Positions 17,082 through 26,624 are shown, counted from the first letter of the stretch. The stretch: 49,620 nucleotides of DNA from an uncultured Lachnospiraceae bacterium (GCA_934338765.1 CAKRHL010000001.1:1-49620), one strand, 5' to 3'. Numbers and translations: made by a program. The notes: generated by a model not told the origin, from the sequence alone.

Positions 17082-17996
17082 ATGAAACAGGGAATTTTTC
17101 AGGAAAAAGCAGTGGAAAGCCTGGCAGCACCGGAACAGCTGGATCAAAGGATACGGATCATTCCATCCGGCGGGTGGATCGTATTTGCAGCTGTTGTGGT
17201 CGGAGTGGCGGCGGCTCTTTTGTGGGCATTTTTGGGGACAGTGTCCAGTGGAGCCGATTATCAGGGCGTTGTTTTTGACTATAATGATGTATTAAGTGTG
17301 CGGGCACAGCAGGATGGTCTGCTTCGGGATGTACTGGTGGAGGAAGGCGATCAGGTTTCACGGGGAGATATTATTGCCGTCATAAACAACGAAGAATCCC
17401 TGCAGCAGATCAGTCACCTGAGAAAACAGCAGAAACGCTATTCAAAGGGATCAGAGGAATATCAAAAAATAGAGGAAGAGGTGCGAAGCTATCAGGCAGG
17501 ATATATGCTGCGAAGCACTGTAGATGGAGTAGTGCAGAAAATATTGCTTTCCGGACAGGCCGTGAAGAAGGGGGATGCAGCGGCAGTCATTGTACCGCAG
17601 GATGAATACAGTTATCAGGAGGTATACATTTATGTGCCTAAGGAGGAGATCGGTGCATTGGCAATCGGTATGGAGGCGCAGATTACTCCCTCTTATGTCA
17701 TGCGGGAGGAATATGGATATGTAGAGGGAGTGATCTCTCATATTGACGACAATATCGTGACAGAAAATCATATCATAAAGCACATGGGAACGATGGATTA
17801 TGTAGAGAAACTGCTTCCGTCCCAAAATTGTGTAGAAGTGACTATACAGCTCAGTGTCAGGGAAAACGGACAGGGAGGATATGTATGGTCTAACCCGAAG
17901 GGGGAGGCACTTCGTATTAAATCAGGTGACCGGTGTAAAGTACGCATCATCAAACAGGAATATCATCCTTATGAATTGATCATAAAAGAAATGTAA
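17082..17996 (+). CDS. HlyD-family secretion adaptor, NHLM type
   Basis: A membrane-fusion/adaptor protein of 304 residues. It has a short cytoplasmic N-terminus with FQEKAVESLAAPEQLDQRI, a pattern typical of the NHLM bacteriocin-system secretion protein, then one transmembrane segment (about 32-52). The biotinyl/lipoyl-like halves follow: VRAQQDGLLRDVLVEEGDQV, then a short helical hairpin (about 105-140), then LRSTVDGVVQKILLSGQAV. The C-terminus is a beta-barrel ending in KVRIIKQEYHPYELI. It lies 11 bp before the C39 exporter gene and should link the two ABC proteins to the cell exterior. In a Gram-positive cell it would reach into the wall. Confidence 0.9.
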   Translation: MKQGIFQEKAVESLAAPEQLDQRIRIIPSGGWIVFAAVVVGVAAALLWAFLGTVSSGADYQGVVFDYNDVLSVRAQQDGLLRDVLVEEGDQVSRGDIIAVINNEESLQQISHLRKQQKRYSKGSEEYQKIEEEVRSYQAGYMLRSTVDGVVQKILLSGQAVKKGDAAAVIVPQDEYSYQEVYIYVPKEEIGALAIGMEAQITPSYVMREEYGYVEGVISHIDDNIVTENHIIKHMGTMDYVEKLLPSQNCVEVTIQLSVRENGQGGYVWSNPKGEALRIKSGDRCKVRIIKQEYHPYELIIKEM

Positions 17997-18007
17997 CGGA
18001 GGCGGAT

Positions 18008-20161
18008 ATGAGAAAGATAAAAAAAGTACCCGTGATCCTTCAGATGGAGGCAGTGGAATGTGGAGCCGCTTCGCTGACCATGATCCTGGGATATTATAAA
18101 AAATATGTTCCATTGGAAAAGATGCGGATCGAATGTAATGTGACCAGAGACGGAAGCTCCGCAAAATACATTATGAAGGCAGCCATGCGTAACGGATTGG
18201 AGGCAAAGGCCTACAAAATAAATCCGGAGCAGATCCGGCAGAGGGAAGATTTTCCCATGATCATCCACTGGAACTTTAATCATTTTGTGGTTCTTTGCGG
18301 TTTTGATGGGAAATATGCGGTGATCAATGATCCTGCTTCCGGAAGGATCCGGGTGGAATCGGATGTTTTTGACCGGTCATTTACCGGTATTGCCATGTGT
18401 TTCCGACCGGGAGAAGATTTTTTGACGGGAGGAAAACCTGCAACCGGCAGAAACTTTCTGGGGCAGGAACTCGCCCGGATGAAACCGGCATTGTTTTTTG
18501 TGACGGTACTGGGGGTTATCTACAGCCTGATCCAGATATTGTCACCGGTATTCTATAAGATTTTTACCGACCGGATCCTTTTGGGAGGGGCACCGGAGTG
18601 GATGGAGCCGTTGATGCTTATCATGCTGGCGGCAGCAGCGGCTCTTTTGGTCAGTGGATGTCTGAAAAATCTGGTTTTGCAAAAGATGATGGCGAGATTC
18701 CGGATCCGTAATGCCTCCCGGTTTTTCTGGAAGCTCCTTCGTCTTCCTATGTCTTTTTTTGACCAGCGTTTTAGTGGAGACATTGTATCCCGGGAGGAAA
18801 ATAATGAGGAGATTGCTGCTATTTTATTTCAGAGGGTTATCCCGTCGGTAATGGATCTGGTGCTGGTGTGTTGTCTGATACTTTTAATGTTTCTTTTAGA
18901 TCCCCGGATGGCGGGAATAGTGCTGGCGGCGGGAGTCCTGCAGCTGTTATGCATACTGGTATTGACGGAAAATTACGGAAACTTAAGCCGTGGACTTGGA
19001 CGGGATGGAGGAAAATTATCAGGTATCAAGCTTTCGGGGATTTCCATGATCGAAACAGTAAAAGCCAGCGGGGCAGAAAGAGGGATTGTCGAAAAAATAC
19101 TGGGCTGTCAGGCAAAGTATGATAATGCGGCTCTAAAAATGACAGCCAGCAGGATCTATCTGGAAATTCTACCGGCACTTTTGGCTGGAATCTGTAACGG
19201 ATTAATTCTGATCCTTGGCATACAGGCTGTATTTCAGGGGAGGCAGACCATCGGTACGCTTGTTGCGTTTCAGGCATTCCTACAGTTGTTTTTTTCTCCC
19301 ATGGCATCCCTGACGGGATGCATTCAGGCAATGCAGGAGATGAAGGGAAGTATTGAGCGTATTCAGGATGTTTTGGAATATGAAGAAGAGATAGATGAAG
19401 CAAAGATATTTTGCAGGGAACAGGCAGGAAAAGAGCGGCTGGAAGGAAAGATTGATATGAGAAATATCACGTTTGGCTATAGTCCGGCAGCGGATCCGTT
19501 GATCAGGGATTTTCAAATGCATGCAGAACCCGGGCAGATGATCGCCCTGGTGGGAGGCAGTGGAAGTGGAAAATCTACGTTGGCAAAGCTGCTATGCGGT
19601 TTATATCCATGTAGTTCCGGGGGGATTTTTTATGATGATATACCGCTGGCAGAACTGGATCATTATCTTTTTCGTTCTTCGGTGGCAGTGGTGGATCAGA
19701 ATATATCATTGTTTGGAGGAACCATACTGGACAATATCACCATGTGGAATGAAGAGATCAGCATGGAAAAGGTGGTGGAGGCATGTAAGGATGCCTGCAT
19801 TCATCAGGATATTCTCATGAGAAAGGATGGGTACGGGTATGAGATCAGCGAAGGGGGGGCCGATTTTTCAGGCGGACAGAGGCAGCGGTTGGAGATTGCC
19901 AGGGCATTTGTTATGGATCCGGCGGTCATGATCCTCGATGAGGCAACCTCTGCACTGGATGTGATGACAGAGCATAAGATCATGGATGCGGTCCGTAAAA
20001 GGGGACTTACCTGTATTATTATTGCCCACCGGTTATCAACGATCCGTGATGCAGATGAGATCATTATGCTGGAGCGTGGTGTGGTGAAGGAAAGAGGAAC
20101 CCATGAGGAATTGATGAAGCAGAAGGGTGCTTATGCGGCACTGCTGCAGTCGGATCAGTGA
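18008..20161 (+). CDS. Peptidase C39 ABC exporter (NHLM ABC1 / PCAT)
   Basis: A 717-residue peptidase-containing ABC exporter that cuts double-glycine leaders in the cytosol and exports the core peptide. Residues 1-135 are a C39 peptidase with Gln12, catalytic Cys18 (VECGAASLTMILGYY), His92 (NHFVVLCGF) and Asp108 (INDPASGR) all present. Six membrane helices lie at about 155-440. The nucleotide-binding domain has Walker A GGSGSGKST (about 515), signature FSGGQRQR (about 620), Walker B VMILDEATSALD and the H-loop AHRLST. Strong ribosome binding site GGAGGCGG. The intact catalytic triad, with a Gly-Gly peptide gene at the head of the same gene run, makes this its probable processing enzyme. Confidence 0.95.
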   Translation: MRKIKKVPVILQMEAVECGAASLTMILGYYKKYVPLEKMRIECNVTRDGSSAKYIMKAAMRNGLEAKAYKINPEQIRQREDFPMIIHWNFNHFVVLCGFDGKYAVINDPASGRIRVESDVFDRSFTGIAMCFRPGEDFLTGGKPATGRNFLGQELARMKPALFFVTVLGVIYSLIQILSPVFYKIFTDRILLGGAPEWMEPLMLIMLAAAAALLVSGCLKNLVLQKMMARFRIRNASRFFWKLLRLPMSFFDQRFSGDIVSREENNEEIAAILFQRVIPSVMDLVLVCCLILLMFLLDPRMAGIVLAAGVLQLLCILVLTENYGNLSRGLGRDGGKLSGIKLSGISMIETVKASGAERGIVEKILGCQAKYDNAALKMTASRIYLEILPALLAGICNGLILILGIQAVFQGRQTIGTLVAFQAFLQLFFSPMASLTGCIQAMQEMKGSIERIQDVLEYEEEIDEAKIFCREQAGKERLEGKIDMRNITFGYSPAADPLIRDFQMHAEPGQMIALVGGSGSGKSTLAKLLCGLYPCSSGGIFYDDIPLAELDHYLFRSSVAVVDQNISLFGGTILDNITMWNEEISMEKVVEACKDACIHQDILMRKDGYGYEISEGGADFSGGQRQRLEIARAFVMDPAVMILDEATSALDVMTEHKIMDAVRKRGLTCIIIAHRLSTIRDADEIIMLERGVVKERGTHEELMKQKGAYAALLQSDQ

Positions 20162-20173
20162 AAGGAGAAGGGC

Positions 20174-22309
20174 TTGGATCAGATAGAAAAGAAAAGGGAA
20201 CGGGAGAGGAGAATGCTTCAGGAATCCTGTCTGCAGTTGTATGATCTGCTTGAAAGTGACAAAGAAACAGCGGGAGGCACGGTGCAGAGGGAGCAGGAGC
20301 AGATCCGGCGGGCGCTGCAGTATTTTCATATGCCGGAAAAGGAATCTGTGGCAGGAATGAAGGAGGAAAACGTAGAACAAATGCTTCACCGGAGTGGTCT
20401 GCTTACAAGAAGGATTACTCTGGACGGTGCATGGTGGAAAGAGGCATCGGTGCCGGTTCTGCTTATGGATGAGGAAGGGATGAAGTATGTGGCAGTTCCC
20501 TCCGGAGGGAGAAGGTATGGCATCTGGAAGAACGGAAAAGAGCAGCTGTTGAATTCCAAAAATGCGGCAAGTTTTCGGAATACAGCATATTGTCTTTATA
20601 AACCATTTCCATCGGATCAAAAGGGAATGAAAATGGTATGGCGTTTTTTGTGGGAAAGCATTTCTCTGCGGGATCTGTTTGTGATCTTGGGAATCAGTCT
20701 GTTGGTAGAGTTATGCGGCATGATCCTTCCATATATTAACAGCGTTGTGTATAATACGGTCATTCCCTCCGGAACATCCAGGCAGATTCCGGGAATTGTT
20801 GTGCTTGTGATCAGTACGGTGTTCTTTTCTACTTTGATCTCATTATATAAAGAAATATCCGTGGCACGGATCGGAGAAAAAATGAAAACTGCCGGCCAAA
20901 GTGCTGTCTGGTGGCGTCTGCTGCAGCTTCCGGTATCTTTCTTTAAGAAGTATGATTCGGGAGAATTATATCAGCGGGCTGATGCGATAGACGATATCTG
21001 CAGGACGATCGGGGGCAGGATGCTGCCATCTGTTCTGACGGCAGCTTTGTCCGTTATATATCTGTTTCAGGTGTCCTTTTTTGCAGATTCGCTGTTATTG
21101 CCATCTGTGGTGATCATTTTGGTACAGATGGTCAATATCATGCTGACCGGAATCTGGCAGATACGTCTCCGGGAAAAAGAAAATAAAGTACATACGCAGG
21201 TGACAAGCATTTCTTTTCAGCTGATCAAAGGAATTCAGAAAATAAAAACGGCAGGGGTGCAGATACCGGCGTTTAGAAGATGGTCAGAGGCGTGGAAGAA
21301 TATGCCGGTCATGGGGCATCCCTGGATCACGATTTCGCCTGTCATTGGAAAGGTCATAGCACTGGGAGGGAGCATTGTATTATATTGTATTGCATGGAAA
21401 AGCGAAATTTCCGCCTCTAATTATATTGCATTTCAGACAGCATTTTCTTCCTTTGTGGTATCGATCATGATGCTGGCAGACTTTGGATTTCAGTTTGGAA
21501 GCCTGAAGCCGGCAGTAAATATGCTGCGTCCCCTGATGGAGGAAAGTCCGGAGATATATGAGAACCGGGAATATGTAGAGCAGCTGAACGGACAGATTGA
21601 ATTAAATCAGGTTCGCTTCCGCTATATACCGGATATGCCCTATGTGCTGGATGGTCTTAATCTGCAGATTAAAGCCGGAGAATATCTTGGGGTTGTCGGA
21701 GAATCCGGTTGTGGTAAGTCCACTTTGATGAGGATTCTTCTTGGCTTTGAAACACCGGAGACCGGTTCCGTTTATTTTGACGGACGGGATCTGGGGCAGC
21801 TTGACCTTCCTTCTCTGCGGCGCCGGATCGGAGTGGTACTGCAGGATGGAAAGCTGTTTGCCGGTGATATTTTTGACAATATTGCGATCTGTGCTCCGTG
21901 GCTGACCATAGATGAGGCATGGAAAGTGGCAGAACGGGCGGGTTTTGCACAGGATATCCGTCAGATGCCAATGGGAATGTTTACCATGATCTCGGAGGAT
22001 GGAGGAGGAATTTCCGGCGGACAGAGACAGCGGCTGCTGATCGCCAGGGCACTTGCCGGTGATCCGGGGGTTCTTCTCTTTGACGAGGCGACATCAGCGC
22101 TGGACAATGAAACCCAGTCAAAGGTGGTGGATACCCTGAAAAATATGGATTGTACTCGTCTGGTGATCGCACATCGTCTGTCCACAATTCGGGACTGTGA
22201 CCGGATCATTTATCTGGAGCATGGAAGAATAGCAGAGCAGGGAAGCTATGAGGAACTGATGAAAAAAAATGGAAGATTTGCAAAAATGGCGCAGCGCCAG
22301 CTTTTGTAG
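20174..22309 (+). CDS. NHLM-type ABC exporter ATP-binding/permease (ABC2)
   Basis: A 711-residue ABC half-transporter without a peptidase domain. Its N-terminal ~160 residues are a soluble region containing TRRITLDGAWWKEASVPVLL, the feature of the second ABC protein of NHLM bacteriocin systems. Membrane helices follow at about 165-435. The nucleotide-binding domain has Walker A GESGCGKST (about 507-516), signature ISGGQRQR, Walker B VLLFDEATSALD and AHRLST. The start is a TTG at 20174 preceded by AAAGGAG. It lies 12 bp after ABC1, and the pair probably forms a heterodimer or works in sequence with the HlyD-type adaptor. Confidence 0.92.
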   Translation: MDQIEKKRERERRMLQESCLQLYDLLESDKETAGGTVQREQEQIRRALQYFHMPEKESVAGMKEENVEQMLHRSGLLTRRITLDGAWWKEASVPVLLMDEEGMKYVAVPSGGRRYGIWKNGKEQLLNSKNAASFRNTAYCLYKPFPSDQKGMKMVWRFLWESISLRDLFVILGISLLVELCGMILPYINSVVYNTVIPSGTSRQIPGIVVLVISTVFFSTLISLYKEISVARIGEKMKTAGQSAVWWRLLQLPVSFFKKYDSGELYQRADAIDDICRTIGGRMLPSVLTAALSVIYLFQVSFFADSLLLPSVVIILVQMVNIMLTGIWQIRLREKENKVHTQVTSISFQLIKGIQKIKTAGVQIPAFRRWSEAWKNMPVMGHPWITISPVIGKVIALGGSIVLYCIAWKSEISASNYIAFQTAFSSFVVSIMMLADFGFQFGSLKPAVNMLRPLMEESPEIYENREYVEQLNGQIELNQVRFRYIPDMPYVLDGLNLQIKAGEYLGVVGESGCGKSTLMRILLGFETPETGSVYFDGRDLGQLDLPSLRRRIGVVLQDGKLFAGDIFDNIAICAPWLTIDEAWKVAERAGFAQDIRQMPMGMFTMISEDGGGISGGQRQRLLIARALAGDPGVLLFDEATSALDNETQSKVVDTLKNMDCTRLVIAHRLSTIRDCDRIIYLEHGRIAEQGSYEELMKKNGRFAKMAQRQLL

Positions 22310-22326
22310 AAAAGAGGTGACAAAAA

Positions 22327-25278
22327 ATGTTTTCAGCTTTTAGAAGATTGGAAATGAAACAAAAGGATGCCTTTATTTTACTGGTGGCATTTATGCTGTT
22401 TCTTGTGGGAATATTGTTATGGTGGTTTTTTCCACAGACCGCTTCGTGGAAAAAAACGATTGAAAATCCGTATTTTGCCACGAGGGACCATCAGGGAAAC
22501 CACTATATTATCAATAATGGAAAAAGTGAAGTGCTCAGGATATCCAAAGAGAACCTGATCACAGCAGATATATCGTGGAACAATCATGAGGAGGATTGTT
22601 TTGGAGAAGCGGACGAGGCAGCAGTGGACAGGGACGGCAATATTTATATACTTGATGTCCTTTGGAATGATACCGGGCTCGGTCTGGCGATGGAGCGCGT
22701 TCTGCGTTATACTCCCGATGGAAAATTTGACCGGGTTGTGTTTGAAAATGATTATTCCGAAACCATGATCACCAAACGTCATTTATTTTCTCTTGTTTGT
22801 GTCAACGATGAGATTCGTTTTGCGGCTGTTGATACGGATGGAAAAGGATTTTCGACATATGTACTGAAAAAGGGACAGAACCAGGCGGAGCAGCTTACAT
22901 CATTTGCGTGGGAAAGTGCAGTTGAGATTCAGGATTTTGCTCTGGATCAGGACAGGGGATACTTTGTGATTAAAAACGGAACGATCTATTCCTTTGGCAA
23001 TACCGGGATCAAGGTGGTATATCAGGTGGCGGACAGAGAATATATGCTTCCGTACAGCTTATCCTGCCAGAAAGGGGAGCTTTATTTTTCAGATATCTGT
23101 AATCAGGCGGTCTATAGAATGAGGGGAGACCGGGCAGAGCTTTTATATGGAAAAAAGGATTTTGAAAGGCTTACCTCCCGCAAGACGGAACAGGACATTT
23201 TAGAAACCATCAATGTCACCGGATACGGGGAAGCGCAGATTTTATCGGTCACCTGGAACAGTGGAGTGACAGAGATCGATATGGAAAGCAGCCGGAATGT
23301 CAGTCCGTCTGTTACTAACAGGTACACGCCGGTATCCCGTATGCTTTTTTTCCTTCGATATATTTGTTTTGGAGTGGCCGGTCTGGCAGCTGTTTATTAT
23401 CTGGCTGTTTTGATGAAATATCTGATCGTTTCCCGCACATTGGTCAAAAAGAAATTTACAATTTTTATGATATTGGGAGTGAGCATCTCAGCGGTGACGG
23501 TTATGATGAGTATGCTGGAGCGTTTTAAGGAAAACTATGTGCAGGAGCAGATCAGCAGCATGTGTACCGTGACCCAGATCGCATCCGAGATCATGGATGT
23601 GTCTGCGTTAAAGCATGTAACGTATCCGTCGGATTATGGCTCCGCAGATTACCGGAAGCTGCAGGACTGTATGAATGACCTTATCGATATGACTAGCGAG
23701 TACAGTGATAATTTATACTGCAATATTGTCAAGGTGTCGGGAGACAGAGCTTATGCCCTGGCGTATCTTGACAACTCCGTGGGGGCTTATTTTCCATTGG
23801 ATGAAAGCGAGGCGGCAGAGGCAAAGAAGGTATACAGGACAGGAGAGAAGCTGATCAATGACGGAAAAAAGGACGCAACGGGTTCCTATGTTTATGTAAA
23901 GACTCCGGTAAAGGACCGGAATGGAAAGGTTGCCGGCATCATAGAGATCGGTATGGTGTCGGATACTCTGTCGGGAATGATCGATTCCATGAAAACCAAG
24001 ATTATGGTAGAGATCGCGTTGATGGTTATTATTGCGGTATTTATACTTAATGAATGTCTGGCATTTATTGAGGATCGTAAGGTATGGATCCACAAAAGAA
24101 AAAGAGAGGGAAAAAATTGTTTTCCTGTCCCATATCTGAGGATCATGACATTTTTCGTATTTGCGGCCTATAATATGCCCACCAGTTTTCTGCCGGTGTA
24201 TATTGAGAAGTTTTACCGGGAGAGTTTTCCAATCTCGAAGGAACTGGCGGGCTCCCTGCCTCTTACTGTTAATTTTGCCATGATAGGGATCATTTCCCTG
24301 TTCTGTACGGGCCTTTTGAGAAAATTCGGGTTTCGGATCGTCATGACGGCAGGGGCGCTGTGTTGTGGCATGGGAGAGCTTTCCATGGCACTGGCGGAAA
24401 ATTATGCCATGGTTCTGGCAGGCCTGATCCTGGGAGGCATGGGATGCGGTCTGGTTATGAATGGTCTGTCCATTATTGTGGCAAACCAGAATGGAGAAGA
24501 CCAGACAAAGGGATTTTCAGTGATCAATGGTGCCATATTATCCGGAATGATCTGCGGCACTGTTATTGGTGCAACTCTGGCGGAGAATCTGGGAGAGTCA
24601 AGGATGTTTTTCTTCTCGGCGGCAATCTGGGTAAGTATGCTGATTTTGATCTTTGTCACAGGCGGAGTCTTTCATATGTCCGGAGAAAAGGGGAAAAAGC
24701 ATACGGGGAAGCTTGCCTTTCTGTTTTCCGGTTCCGTGCTTGGTTATCTGCTGCTGGTGGTGATCCCCTATGTGATCATCAACGGATTTACCAGCTATTT
24801 TCTGCCGGTCTTTGGTGACAGCTACGGTCTCAGTGAGTCGCAGACCAGTCTTTTGCTTGTCATGAATTGTCTGGTGGGAATTTTCCTCAGCGAAGCATTG
24901 ACAAATCTTACCATGAAATATCTGGGAAGAGGTGCTATTTATCTGTCCGGAGCTCTTTCTCTGGGAGCAGTGCTTCTGTTTGGATATTTTCAGAATCTGA
25001 CGATGCTGGCACTTACGCTGTTTCTTTTGGGAGCTTCCAAAAGCTTTGGTGCGGCGGGGCGGGAAATCCTGTTTTGCAGACAGCCTGTGGTGGCACAATA
25101 CGGAGAGGATGAAGCCATGGGGTATTATAATCTGGCAGACAATCTGGGAGAATCCATTGGAACCATGGTGTTTGGCGGAATGCTCAGCATAGGGCTGGTG
25201 ACAGGTATGTGGATCTTTACGGGGATCTCTGCCGTGACCCTTGGTATATATACATTGATGGGTAAGCAAAAGAAATAA
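22327..25278 (+). CDS. Propeller-like + Cache-like sensor + MFS permease fusion (983 aa)
   Basis: An integral-membrane protein of uncommon build. One N-terminal helix (about 16-37) is followed by a roughly 300-residue extracytoplasmic region with NHL/propeller-like strands, such as DHQGNHYIINN, AAVDRDGNIYILDV and FALDQDRGYFVIKNG. Two helices follow (about 340-400), then a second extracytoplasmic domain (about 400-570) with the look of a Cache sensor, with GSYVYVKTPVKDRNGKVAG and IIEIGMVSDTL. The C-terminal ~370 residues are a 12-helix MFS permease with GLRKFGFR-like and GAGREILFC loops. Ribosome site AAAGAGGTG. It is the last gene of the run, 17 bp after ABC2. Self-protection, or sensing coupled to efflux, is inference; no substrate can be named. 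Confidence 0.82.
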   Translation: MFSAFRRLEMKQKDAFILLVAFMLFLVGILLWWFFPQTASWKKTIENPYFATRDHQGNHYIINNGKSEVLRISKENLITADISWNNHEEDCFGEADEAAVDRDGNIYILDVLWNDTGLGLAMERVLRYTPDGKFDRVVFENDYSETMITKRHLFSLVCVNDEIRFAAVDTDGKGFSTYVLKKGQNQAEQLTSFAWESAVEIQDFALDQDRGYFVIKNGTIYSFGNTGIKVVYQVADREYMLPYSLSCQKGELYFSDICNQAVYRMRGDRAELLYGKKDFERLTSRKTEQDILETINVTGYGEAQILSVTWNSGVTEIDMESSRNVSPSVTNRYTPVSRMLFFLRYICFGVAGLAAVYYLAVLMKYLIVSRTLVKKKFTIFMILGVSISAVTVMMSMLERFKENYVQEQISSMCTVTQIASEIMDVSALKHVTYPSDYGSADYRKLQDCMNDLIDMTSEYSDNLYCNIVKVSGDRAYALAYLDNSVGAYFPLDESEAAEAKKVYRTGEKLINDGKKDATGSYVYVKTPVKDRNGKVAGIIEIGMVSDTLSGMIDSMKTKIMVEIALMVIIAVFILNECLAFIEDRKVWIHKRKREGKNCFPVPYLRIMTFFVFAAYNMPTSFLPVYIEKFYRESFPISKELAGSLPLTVNFAMIGIISLFCTGLLRKFGFRIVMTAGALCCGMGELSMALAENYAMVLAGLILGGMGCGLVMNGLSIIVANQNGEDQTKGFSVINGAILSGMICGTVIGATLAENLGESRMFFFSAAIWVSMLILIFVTGGVFHMSGEKGKKHTGKLAFLFSGSVLGYLLLVVIPYVIINGFTSYFLPVFGDSYGLSESQTSLLLVMNCLVGIFLSEALTNLTMKYLGRGAIYLSGALSLGAVLLFGYFQNLTMLALTLFLLGASKSFGAAGREILFCRQPVVAQYGEDEAMGYYNLADNLGESIGTMVFGGMLSIGLVTGMWIFTGISAVTLGIYTLMGKQKK

Positions 25279-25310
25279 ATCATAAAAACGCATAAATTGA
25301 AAAATGGGTA

Positions 25311-25339
25311 TTGCAATCGTACGGGAAATGTTGTAAACT
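25311..25339 (+). promoter_or_regulatory. Promoter of rpsF-ssb-rpsR
   Basis: TTGCAA and TAAACT are separated by 17 bp, about 125 bp upstream of the rpsF start. The match to sigma-A hexamers is moderate but the spacing is ideal. Confidence 0.5.
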
Positions 25340-25379
25340 ATTGATTTGTGATACGTTTATTTTTCCTTGTTCTCTCCTG

Positions 25380-25440
25380 TCAGGGCAAAGCATGCAGGGA
25401 CATGTCGCAGCCGCTTATCACACGGAGGCGGAGCCATGGA
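25380..25440 (+). promoter_or_regulatory. Candidate S6:S18-binding leader of rpsF
   Basis: The rpsF leader contains GCCGCTTATCACACGGAGG followed by CGG, which can pair CCGC with GCGG and present a loop rich in ACGG. Autoregulatory S6:S18-binding leaders occur upstream of rpsF in many bacteria. Only position and a short stem support it here. Confidence 0.25.
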
Positions 25441-25474
25441 GAGAGCCAGAGACCAAAAGGAGGTACAGACAACT

Positions 25475-25762
25475 ATGAACAAGTATGAATTAGCGTTAGT
25501 TGTCGATGCTAAGATCGAAGAGGATGTAAGAGTAGCAACTGTCGAGAAAGCAAAGGACTATGTAACAAAATTCGGCGGTAACATCACAAATGTGGATGAG
25601 TGGGGCAAGAAGAAGCTTGCTTACGAGATCCAGCATATGAAGGAAGGCTACTACTACTTTATTCAGTTCGATGCTGAGGCAAATGTTCCGGGACAGCTTG
25701 AGCAGGCAGTCCGCATCATGGATCATGTTCTCAGATTCTTATGCATCAGACAGGAAGCATAG
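25475..25762 (+). CDS. rpsF: 30S ribosomal protein S6
   Basis: Small-subunit ribosomal protein S6, 95 residues, the normal bacterial length. It begins MNKYELALVVDAKIEEDV and holds the S6 core with KKLAYEIQHMKEGYYYFIQF and the end VLRFLCIRQEA. It pairs with S18 on the platform of the 30S subunit. ATG 25475 is chosen for the AAAGGAGGT 10 bp upstream; the frame is open further upstream but that part does not resemble S6. First gene of the conserved rpsF-ssb-rpsR operon. Confidence 0.97.
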   Translation: MNKYELALVVDAKIEEDVRVATVEKAKDYVTKFGGNITNVDEWGKKKLAYEIQHMKEGYYYFIQFDAEANVPGQLEQAVRIMDHVLRFLCIRQEA

Positions 25763-25784
25763 GAGAAAGGAAGGTGTTTCCTAA

Positions 25785-26240
25785 GTGAATAAGGTAATTT
25801 TGATGGGTCGTCTGACCCGTGATCCGGAGATCAGATATTCTTCCGGAGAGAATCAGACAGCAGTTGCAAGATATACACTTGCAGTCGATCGTAGATTTAA
25901 ACGTCAGGGAGATGAGCAGACAGCAGATTTTATTAACTGTGTCGTTTTTGGCAGAGGTGCAGAGTTTGCTGAGAATTATCTTCATCAGGGTACCAAGATT
26001 GTGGTAACCGGACGGATTCAGACAGGAAGCTATACCAATAAGGAAGGCAACCGTGTTTATACGACCGATGTAGTTGTAGAGGAGCAGGAGTTTGCCGAGA
26101 GCAAAGCGGCTGCAGCAAACTACAACGGAAACAGAGATGGCTACCAGCAGGCTCCATCAAGACCTGAGCCGACACAGGCAGCAGGAGATGGATTCATGAA
26201 CATTCCGGATGCCATCGAAGAGGAGTTGCCATTTAACTAG
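25785..26240 (+). CDS. ssb: Single-stranded DNA-binding protein
   Basis: A single-strand DNA-binding OB-fold protein of 151 residues that protects ssDNA during replication and recruits repair proteins. It begins MNKVILMGRLTRDPEIRYS and contains FINCVVFGRGAEFAENYLHQG and VYTTDVVVEEQEFAESK. A flexible Gln/Pro-rich linker follows, then the acidic tip EEELPFN, the partner-docking tail equivalent to DDDIPF. Start is GTG 25785 with AAGGAAGGTG upstream. It lies between rpsF and rpsR, as is usual in Firmicutes. Confidence 0.97.
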   Translation: MNKVILMGRLTRDPEIRYSSGENQTAVARYTLAVDRRFKRQGDEQTADFINCVVFGRGAEFAENYLHQGTKIVVTGRIQTGSYTNKEGNRVYTTDVVVEEQEFAESKAAAANYNGNRDGYQQAPSRPEPTQAAGDGFMNIPDAIEEELPFN

Positions 26241-26277
26241 ACTTAGATGGCGGAGATTATGATTAGGAGGTTTTATC

Positions 26278-26544
26278 ATGGCTTATAATAAAGGCGATAG
26301 AGACGGTGCTCCGGCAAAGAGAAGACCGATTCGCAGAAGAAAAAAAGTTTGTGCTTTCTGTGCAGATAAAGAGCATGATTTCATTGATTACAAGGATACC
26401 AATAAGTTAAAGAGATATGTCTCTGAGAGAGGTAAGATTCTTCCTAGAAGAATTACCGGAAACTGTGCAAAGCATCAGAGAGCTCTGACAGTCGCTGTAA
26501 AGCGCGCTCGTCACGTAGCACTTATGCCATACACTACAGATTAA
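26278..26544 (+). CDS. rpsR: 30S ribosomal protein S18
   Basis: Ribosomal protein S18, 88 residues. After a basic N-terminus it has [18 protein letters not shown], then [20 protein letters not shown] and [20 protein letters not shown], all typical of S18. The paired cysteines in CAFC plus a later GNC suggest a zinc-binding (C+) form. AGGAGG precedes the ATG. Last gene of the operon, followed by a strong terminator. Confidence 0.97.
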   Translation: MAYNKGDRDGAPAKRRPIRRRKKVCAFCADKEHDFIDYKDTNKLKRYVSERGKILPRRITGNCAKHQRALTVAVKRARHVALMPYTTD

Positions 26545-26564
26545 TAGTCAGACAGACTTATGAG

Positions 26565-26606
26565 CGGCAGCTCTTTCGAAGTGATTCGAGGGGCTGCCGT
26601 TTTTTT
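26565..26606 (+). terminator. Terminator of rpsF-ssb-rpsR
   Basis: CGGCAGCTCTTTCGAA pairs with TTCGAGGGGCTGCCG (small mismatches) and is followed by TTTTTTT. It marks the boundary to the AT-rich island. Confidence 0.9.
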
Positions 26607-26624
26607 GCGTGTAAAAAAATAGAG

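Noticed and set aside
25367..25474. N-terminal extension of rpsF by 36 codons
   Set aside because: S6 proteins start at MNKYEL, and AAAGGAGGT precedes that ATG. The upstream part overlaps the predicted leader.
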